A DNA stretch of 11,447 bases, from positions 1 through 11,447 of the forward strand of contig PWPN01000389.1 in NCBI GenBank assembly GCA_003557125.1. Direction: 5' to 3'. This document shows positions 6,909 to 11,447 of this stretch, piece by piece. The notes beneath the pieces were generated by a model, which was given only the letters and a program-made list of their open reading frames with translations, had not been told where the DNA came from and searched no databases. The DNA is from Phycisphaerae bacterium. GTDB lineage: Bacteria; Planctomycetota; Phycisphaerae; UBA1845; PWPN01. Both the position numbers and the translations under genes were made by a program. Position 1 is the first letter of the stretch. Every line of letters begins with the position of its first letter.

Positions 6909-8498
6909 TCAGCAGTCGGTTACACCAGCGAACTGACTTCCGTAGGCCGAGTAGGGAAGCTGCCTGAAACCCTCGACACGCGGGCTGGCGAGGTTGTGCA
7001 CGTTGCTCTCGAAACAGAAAATCAGGGGCGCGTCCTCGACCACGAGATCCTCCGCCTGCCGGTAGATCTCGCCGCGTGCCGGCTGGTCCATCTCGGACCG
7101 TGCCTGCTCGAGGAGTCTGTCGACTTCCGGGTTCGAGTACCCCTGGTAGTTTCTCCAGCCATTGGTGTGGAGATTCTCGTACAGGTACTCATCCGGATCA
7201 ATCAGGCCGAGCCAGCCCCATATGGAAGCCTCGAAATCACCGTCCTGGAGCCGTGAGTAGACGGCGTTCGCGTCCGTCACCTCGACGCGGAAGCGGGTTC
7301 CGAGTGCGCCGTTGACCATGTCGACGAATACTTCGGCAAATCGCTGCCACCAGTTGCCGCCCCAGGTCAGAACCGTTGCATCCTGGTCTTCGGCCTTGTA
7401 TCGAGACTTCGCAAGCTCTTCGAGTGCGCGCTCCTGGTTGTGCTGGAGCAGGGAACGGCGCTCGTCGCGGTGCGCCCAGGAAAGGGCGGAGGGCACGATT
7501 CCGTTCGCGGGTGTGCCCTCGCCGAAGACAACCGCGCGGACCATAACCTCCCGATCAAAGGCAAGGGATATGGCCCGTCGGAAGTGGGGGTCATCAAATG
7601 GCGCGACGCGATTGTTCATGTGGATGAAGCGCGTGTTCATGCCCGGCGCACTGTGGACCACCACGTCCGGGTTGCCCTCCAGCTCGGGAACATCGGCGAA
7701 GGGCGCGGTGCTCGTCAGGTCGATGTTGCCGCCGAGAAGCGCGGTGACACCACTCGATTCCTCGGAGATCAGGGGCATTTCCACGCGCGAGATGCGCGGC
7801 ATGCCCTGCTCGAAGTACTCCGGGTGCGCGTCGAGTGTTGCGCCAATGCCGGACTCCAGGGACCGCAGACGGAAGGCGCCGGTGCCGATCGGATTGTCCG
7901 GGAAGCGGAGGTCATCGGTTTCCGCGAGGATATGCTTCGGCACGATCTGGCTGCCGGTGCGCGTGTTCGTCAGGTAGCTGAGCAGGGGTGCGAATGGGCT
8001 TTCGGTCTCGATCTCGACCGTGTAGTCATCGATGGCACGCACATCGATCACGCGCTCGTACTTGGAGCGGTGGGGAGATCCGAAGTCTTCATTCTTGACC
8101 CGCTCGAGGCTGAATACAACATCCTCGGCGGTGACTTCAACGCCGTCGTGGAACTTGACGCCCTGGCGGAGCTTGAAGCGCCAGACTGTCGGGCTGACCG
8201 CCTCCCAGGACTCTGCCAGGTCAGGCACGATTTCCATGTTCTCGTTGAACTTGAGCAGCGAGTTGTACATGCCCCAGAGCACATAGAACTCGGGCAGCTG
8301 CGAGGCACGGGCGGGGTCCAACGTGTTGATGACATCGTAGCCCGTGATGGCCGCTCGCAGGGTTTCGCACGAGCCGTCGATGCCGGCAGCCCAGGCTGCC
8401 CGATGGATCGGTAGTGTGGCAGCGAAAAAAGCCGTCCCGGCCGCGCCCTTCAGAAAGCGCCGCCGTGAGGGCTGCAGCTTGGTATCACCCCTGTTCAT
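6909..8498 (-). CDS. Tat-exported family 5 solute-binding protein of a Dpp/Opp-type transporter
   Basis: This 529-residue periplasmic receptor is the first gene of the operon. The N-terminus has a twin-arginine signal, SRRRFLKG (11-18), a hydrophobic run (19-30) and a likely cleavage region around AWAA (35-38), so it would be exported folded by the Tat system. The mature part shows the SBP_bac_5 pattern: LAESWE (94-99), WRFKLRQGVKFHDG (106-119), VTAEDVVFSLERV (122-134), PIGTGAFRL (203-211), and a C-terminal ligand lobe with DPDEYLY and YSNPEVDRLLEQAR. Family members bind peptides, nickel, opines, sugars or other compounds, so the fold does not reveal the ligand. Cysteines at 44, 495 and the very last residue 529 are unusual and could form a disulfide. 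The start is firm: GGAGGAGGAG (8502-8511) lies directly upstream. A GTATAC palindrome lies 66 bases ahead of the start. Confidence 0.95.
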   Translation of the reverse strand: MNRGDTKLQPSRRRFLKGAAGTAFFAATLPIHRAAWAAGIDGSCETLRAAITGYDVINTLDPARASQLPEFYVLWGMYNSLLKFNENMEIVPDLAESWEAVSPTVWRFKLRQGVKFHDGVEVTAEDVVFSLERVKNEDFGSPHRSKYERVIDVRAIDDYTVEIETESPFAPLLSYLTNTRTGSQIVPKHILAETDDLRFPDNPIGTGAFRLRSLESGIGATLDAHPEYFEQGMPRISRVEMPLISEESSGVTALLGGNIDLTSTAPFADVPELEGNPDVVVHSAPGMNTRFIHMNNRVAPFDDPHFRRAISLAFDREVMVRAVVFGEGTPANGIVPSALSWAHRDERRSLLQHNQERALEELAKSRYKAEDQDATVLTWGGNWWQRFAEVFVDMVNGALGTRFRVEVTDANAVYSRLQDGDFEASIWGWLGLIDPDEYLYENLHTNGWRNYQGYSNPEVDRLLEQARSEMDQPARGEIYRQAEDLVVEDAPLIFCFESNVHNLASPRVEGFRQLPYSAYGSQFAGVTDC

Positions 8499-8563
8499 TG
8501 TCTCCTCCTCCGCGCAATGCGTTTGTTGTCTGGGACCCTGTATTCGGATCCTTGGTGTGGTGG

Positions 8564-8577
8564 TTCGGTATACTGAG
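8564..8577. promoter_or_regulatory. Operator-like palindrome 1 (GntR/FCD type), transporter side
   Basis: TTCGGTATACTGAG is an imperfect palindrome (two mismatched pairs) centred on GTATAC, matching the perfect copy at 8699-8712 at 12 of 14 positions. It lies 66 bases before the binding-protein start and close to the predicted transcription start of that operon, a position suited to repression. GTATAC-centred palindromes are established targets of FadR-subfamily GntR proteins such as UxuR and ExuR. Assignment to the GntR gene of this operon is inference. Confidence 0.55.
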
Positions 8578-8604
8578 ATTGCATTGGGTACAGGGGCGTG
8601 TCAA
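8576..8604 (-). promoter_or_regulatory. Candidate sigma-70 promoter for the transporter operon
   Basis: On the minus strand a perfect TTGACA -35 (8604-8599) is followed 17 bases later by a poor -10, CAATCT (8581-8576). Initiation would fall near 8569, inside operator-like palindrome 1. The -35 is convincing; the -10 is weak, so an activator or a different spacing is possible. Confidence 0.3.
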
Positions 8605-8698
8605 CTTGAAATCCCTCAGTAACGCAAACGATTGAATCTAAATAATAAAATCTGTCTGTTTGATCTCGTCTCATATTTACGGGCATAGTGATACCGTG

Positions 8699-8712
8699 TT
8701 CAGTATACTGAA
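8699..8712. promoter_or_regulatory. Operator-like palindrome 2 (GntR/FCD type), enzyme side
   Basis: TTCAGTATACTGAA is a perfect 14-bp palindrome centred on GTATAC, ending 46 bases before the MmgE/PrpD start. It shares its core with the copy at 8564-8577, centre to centre 135 bases, which is close to 13 helical turns. The position is just downstream of, or within, the likely plus-strand promoter. Binding by the GntR/FCD regulator encoded at the end of the transporter operon is the simplest reading. Confidence 0.6.
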
Positions 8713-8758
8713 ATGAAGATGCGGACTGTTGGATAAATAATTGATAAAGAAAGAAAAA

Positions 8759-10213
8759 ATGGAAGGCGAAACGCAAAGATTGGCTTGTGAGTTGGCCGAC
8801 CTCCGGATCGCGGAGATTCCGTTCTCTGTCCGCCACGAGGCAAGACGTCTGATCGTGGACACGCTGGGCTGCGCCGTCGCCGGCCGCTCGACCCCCATTG
8901 GCGAGGTTGCAACGGGGATGGGCCGCTGGTACGGGACCGCACGCCAGGCAACCGTTGTGGGGCATTGCGAGCAGGGGACGCTGCTGGCAGCGGCCTACGT
9001 CAATGGCCGATGTGCCAATGCAATGGACTTTGATGAGACCTATCCCGTAGGGGTGCACTTCGGCCTGGGGGCTGTGGTGGCAGCCATCGCTGTTGGAGAG
9101 TACAGGCGCATCAGCGAAGACGATCTGCTTGCAGCCGTGGTGGCCGGATACGAACTGGGCGGGCGCGTTGCTGCAATGAGTGGGCCGATGCTTCGTCCCG
9201 GTGGGGACGGGGAGGCCGGATATCCCGATGTCTGGGGCTCGGCGCAGTCGGTGGTCATGGCCGCGGTGGGTGCGGCCTGTCGCGCGTTTGGCCTCGGGCC
9301 GGCGGCAACAGCGCAGGCGTACGGAATCGCGGCAATGCACGTGCCGATCCCTTCGGGCAATCGCTGGTCATCGGCGCACACCCTGCCGAACTGCAAGTAT
9401 TGCGACGCAGGCTGGGCCACGCAGGTTGGTGTATTCGCGGCCCTGGCAGCACAGGAAGGGGCCGAGAGCTATCCGGACTTCCTGGATTCCGACAAGGGCT
9501 TCGCGGGAATGTGCGGTATCGATCGACCGCATATGCAACATCTGGCTCGCCCCGTGGGCGAGATCTGGTACCTGGCGGATATCACCTACAAGCTCTGGCC
9601 GAGTTGTCGCTGGACACACTACCCATTGACAGCGCTCGAGCGTTTGCGGGATCGACTGCCGGACGATCCGGGCAGGATCGATGACGTTTTGGTTCTGACC
9701 AATCCTCTCGCCGCTGGAGAGCGCTTCACGAAGACCACGCCCGAGACGTGGGTGGAGCGCGGTTACAGCTTGCCTCACGTATTTGCGGCATCGCTGCTGG
9801 GATTGCCCCCGAGCGAATGGCTCACGGACGCGACGGATGCGGATCCTGGTGTTCGTCGCCTGCGCGAACGGATACGTGTCAGGTTGCATCCGGAGTCCGG
9901 GCGCATCGCCGACTGCGTCGAGGATGGAATCCTGCGGCGAATTCCCGCCGGGGTCGAGCTTTCAATCGATGGAAAGCGCCTTGAAGCGCACTGCGATGGG
10001 GCGCTGGGCGATTCATGGATTCCTGAACTGCGTGCCAGTGATGAGCAGCTGCTCGAAAAGTTCGCCTGTCTGTGTTCTCCCCAATGCACGGACCATGCAG
10101 TACGGCTGCTGCAGAACACGGCCGATCCGGATCCCGCCATGCTTGCTGCGATCCTCGCAACGGTGGCGCGGGGAACCGGTTTCCATAGTCGAGAACTGTC
10201 GGGAGTCAATTGA
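8759..10213 (+). CDS. MmgE/PrpD-family protein
   Basis: This 484-residue cytoplasmic enzyme belongs to the MmgE/PrpD superfamily, which includes 2-methylcitrate dehydratase, cis-aconitate decarboxylase and iminodisuccinate epimerase. Family blocks are RHEARRLIVDTLGCAVAG (26-42), NGRCANAMDFDETYPVGVHF (82-101), the glycine-rich AGYELGGRVA (129-138), the lysine-containing NCKYCDAGWATQVGVFAAL (211-229) and WPSCRWTHYPLTAL (280-293). Asp90, Thr94, His100 and Lys213 sit where catalytic residues are expected. Two positions differ from the usual pattern: Asn87 replaces the His of the HALDFDD-type motif, and KLWP (278-281) replaces K-x-Y-P. The ATG at 8759 follows only a purine-rich stretch (AAAGAAAG). 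A TTG at 8741 is possible, but the family begins near the chosen Met. The stop overlaps the next start (TGATG), so the next enzyme is coupled. The exact substrate is undetermined. Confidence 0.92.
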   Translation: MEGETQRLACELADLRIAEIPFSVRHEARRLIVDTLGCAVAGRSTPIGEVATGMGRWYGTARQATVVGHCEQGTLLAAAYVNGRCANAMDFDETYPVGVHFGLGAVVAAIAVGEYRRISEDDLLAAVVAGYELGGRVAAMSGPMLRPGGDGEAGYPDVWGSAQSVVMAAVGAACRAFGLGPAATAQAYGIAAMHVPIPSGNRWSSAHTLPNCKYCDAGWATQVGVFAALAAQEGAESYPDFLDSDKGFAGMCGIDRPHMQHLARPVGEIWYLADITYKLWPSCRWTHYPLTALERLRDRLPDDPGRIDDVLVLTNPLAAGERFTKTTPETWVERGYSLPHVFAASLLGLPPSEWLTDATDADPGVRRLRERIRVRLHPESGRIADCVEDGILRRIPAGVELSIDGKRLEAHCDGALGDSWIPELRASDEQLLEKFACLCSPQCTDHAVRLLQNTADPDPAMLAAILATVARGTGFHSRELSGVN

Positions 10214-11447
10214 TGACGAAGTCCCTCGTGGAGATGGACGGCCGCACTTACGACGTGGTCGTGATCGGAGCTGGCGTGAATGGCAGCAGTGCAGCGCAAC
10301 AGCTGGCCGCTGGCGGATACCGCGTTCTGCTCGTCGACAAGGGAGACTTTGCAGCGGGTTCGAGTGCACGGTCCAGCCGCCTGCTGCACTGCGGGCTGCG
10401 GTATCTTGCTCCCGGCCAATCGGCCTGGGAATTCGCTCGGCATCCGCGGCAGTTCCTGACCGCCTGCAAGATGGCGCGGCAGGCGATGGAGAGTCGTGCG
10501 CAGTTCGTGAAGACAACTGCGGAGCGCATCCGGAGGATGACATTTCATTTTCCCATTTATGACGACAGTCCCTATGAGGGGTGGCAAGTGGACGCCGCTT
10601 TTGCCCTGCTGCGAGTGCTCGGCACAGGTGGGGTGCCCCTGGACTACCGCCGCATGAATGCAGAGACAGTCAGGGAGACGCCACTCATTGATCAGCTGCG
10701 CTCGATGGATGAGCTCAAGGGTGTATCCGGGTTTCGCGAGTACCTGTTCGACTGGCCGGAGCGACTGGTCATCGACAACGTGCTCGATGCCGAGCGGATG
10801 GGGGCCGATGTATGCAACTACACGGCTGTGACGGAACTGGAGTACGAAGATGAGACCTGGCATCTGCGCCTCACGGATATGGACGATGGGAGCGGTCAGG
10901 CGGTAACGGTCAGCACGAAGGCCATTTTCAACATGGCGGGGATCTGGATTGACCGAGTGAACCGCAACTCGCGGCAAGGACGACCGAAACGAAAGATCAC
11001 GGGAACAAAGGGCACCCACATCGCCGTACGTCTGCCACCCGAATGCGAGGGGCAGGGGGTCGCGACCCTCAATCGGCAGTCGGAGCCATTCTACTGTGTG
11101 CCGTGGCGTGGATTGCACTATTTCGGGCCGACCGAGACGCTGTACGAGGATGAACTCAATTGCATCGAACCGACACTGGATGAAGTCGACTGGCTGCTCG
11201 ATGAGGCGAATTATCTCTTTCCCGGCTTGAAACTCGATCGCAGCGATGTGCGGTACGCATGGTCGGGGGTGCGCCCCCTGACATACGATCCCGAGCGGCC
11301 GATGGGGGCGCGTGACCGCAAGCTGCATGACTTGACCGAGGATGGATTGCCGAACGTCTTTGCGATGACTGCCGGCCCGGTGATGACGCATCGCTCGGCA
11401 GGCACGGAGGTCCGCTCCGCGCTGGCGAAGCGCCTGCGACCATCGGG
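10213..11447 (+). CDS. GlpD-like FAD-dependent oxidoreductase (3' end beyond window)
   Basis: The frame runs from an ATG overlapping the MmgE/PrpD stop to the right edge without a stop: 411 codons are visible and the C-terminus is cut off. Residues 14-45 are an FAD-binding Rossmann unit (VVVIGAGVNG with GxGxxG at 19-24, ending in LLVDKGD). Marks of the glycerol-3-phosphate dehydrogenase (GlpD) family follow: SSRLLHCGLRYL (54-65; the usual HGG has Cys60 for the first Gly), RLVIDNVLDAERMGADV (184-200), NMAGIWIDRV (240-249), KGTHIAV (266-272) and YAWSGVRPL (348-356). Arg63, His269 and Arg354 correspond to substrate-site residues of GlpD. However, the GGKLTTYR-type motif that normally follows is replaced by TAGPVMTHR (386-394), losing a lysine considered important for the phosphate substrate. 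The protein is therefore probably a flavin dehydrogenase of some hydroxy-acid or polyol-like compound rather than true GlpD. Membrane association through its missing C-terminus cannot be judged. Confidence 0.85.
   Translation, partial: MTKSLVEMDGRTYDVVVIGAGVNGSSAAQQLAAGGYRVLLVDKGDFAAGSSARSSRLLHCGLRYLAPGQSAWEFARHPRQFLTACKMARQAMESRAQFVKTTAERIRRMTFHFPIYDDSPYEGWQVDAAFALLRVLGTGGVPLDYRRMNAETVRETPLIDQLRSMDELKGVSGFREYLFDWPERLVIDNVLDAERMGADVCNYTAVTELEYEDETWHLRLTDMDDGSGQAVTVSTKAIFNMAGIWIDRVNRNSRQGRPKRKITGTKGTHIAVRLPPECEGQGVATLNRQSEPFYCVPWRGLHYFGPTETLYEDELNCIEPTLDEVDWLLDEANYLFPGLKLDRSDVRYAWSGVRPLTYDPERPMGARDRKLHDLTEDGLPNVFAMTAGPVMTHRSAGTEVRSALAKRLRPS

Larger units (their letters stand above)
8499..8758. 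promoter_or_regulatory. Divergent control region for the transporter and enzyme operons
   Basis: This 260-base gap separates the start of the binding-protein gene (-) from that of the MmgE/PrpD gene (+). It is markedly AT-rich around 8629-8760 compared with its surroundings. It holds two matching GTATAC palindromes, a consensus -35 on the minus strand, and for the plus strand a tentative TTGATC (8660-8665) and CATAGT (8684-8689) pair 18 bases apart that would start transcription next to the right palindrome. A seven-codon frame at 8713-8736 has no ribosome site. The region must contain the promoters of both operons because no other gap exists for either. Confidence 0.75.

Noticed and set aside
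8713..8736. Seven-codon leader peptide (MKMRTVG) before the MmgE/PrpD gene
   Set aside because: There is no ribosome-binding site, it overlaps the palindrome edge, and it shows no attenuator-like codon run.
9775..11391. A 538-codon open frame on the minus strand
   Set aside because: It lies antisense to the MmgE/PrpD and GlpD-like genes, whose plus-strand products show clear family motifs. Its translation has no recognisable domain; long antisense frames are common in GC-rich coding DNA.

Overview
This window is GC-rich DNA (roughly 60% or more) with tight gene packing, Shine-Dalgarno sites and typical proteobacterial families (LmrA-type TetR, DUF1330, DUF924, FCD-type GntR, Dpp/Opp-type transporter, MmgE/PrpD, a GlpD-like flavoenzyme). 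It most likely comes from a Pseudomonadota chromosome, probably gamma or alpha. No mobile element, CRISPR array, tRNA or rRNA was seen.

Left part (1-2291): ordinary small genes. A TetR-family regulator (+) converges on a DUF1330 protein (-). Then come a 58-residue unknown protein (-) and, divergent from it, a DUF924 protein (+) followed by a likely intrinsic terminator.

Centre (2292-8498, all minus strand, read right to left): a compact six-gene operon. The order is a Tat-exported family 5 solute-binding protein, two Dpp/Opp-type permeases, two ATPases and, as the last gene, a GntR/FCD regulator. A perfect 13-bp hairpin lies between the binding-protein gene and the first permease. The remaining junctions are 16 nt or shorter, and one is a TGATG overlap.

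Right part (8499-11447): a 260-bp divergent control region, then on the plus strand an MmgE/PrpD-family enzyme translationally coupled (TGATG) to a GlpD-like FAD oxidoreductase that runs off the right edge. The control region holds two matching GTATAC-centred palindromes (TTCRGTATACTGAR), one facing each transcript. This is the kind of site FadR/FCD-type GntR regulators bind.

Taken together, 2292-11447 reads as one uptake-and-catabolism regulon. The transporter imports an unknown substrate, the GntR protein senses it or a product, and the MmgE/PrpD and FAD enzymes process it. Both enzymes depart from their family's usual motifs at positions associated with catalysis, so the substrate is probably not methylcitrate or glycerol 3-phosphate. 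I do not recognise this combination as a named pathway, and its substrate cannot be read from the sequence.
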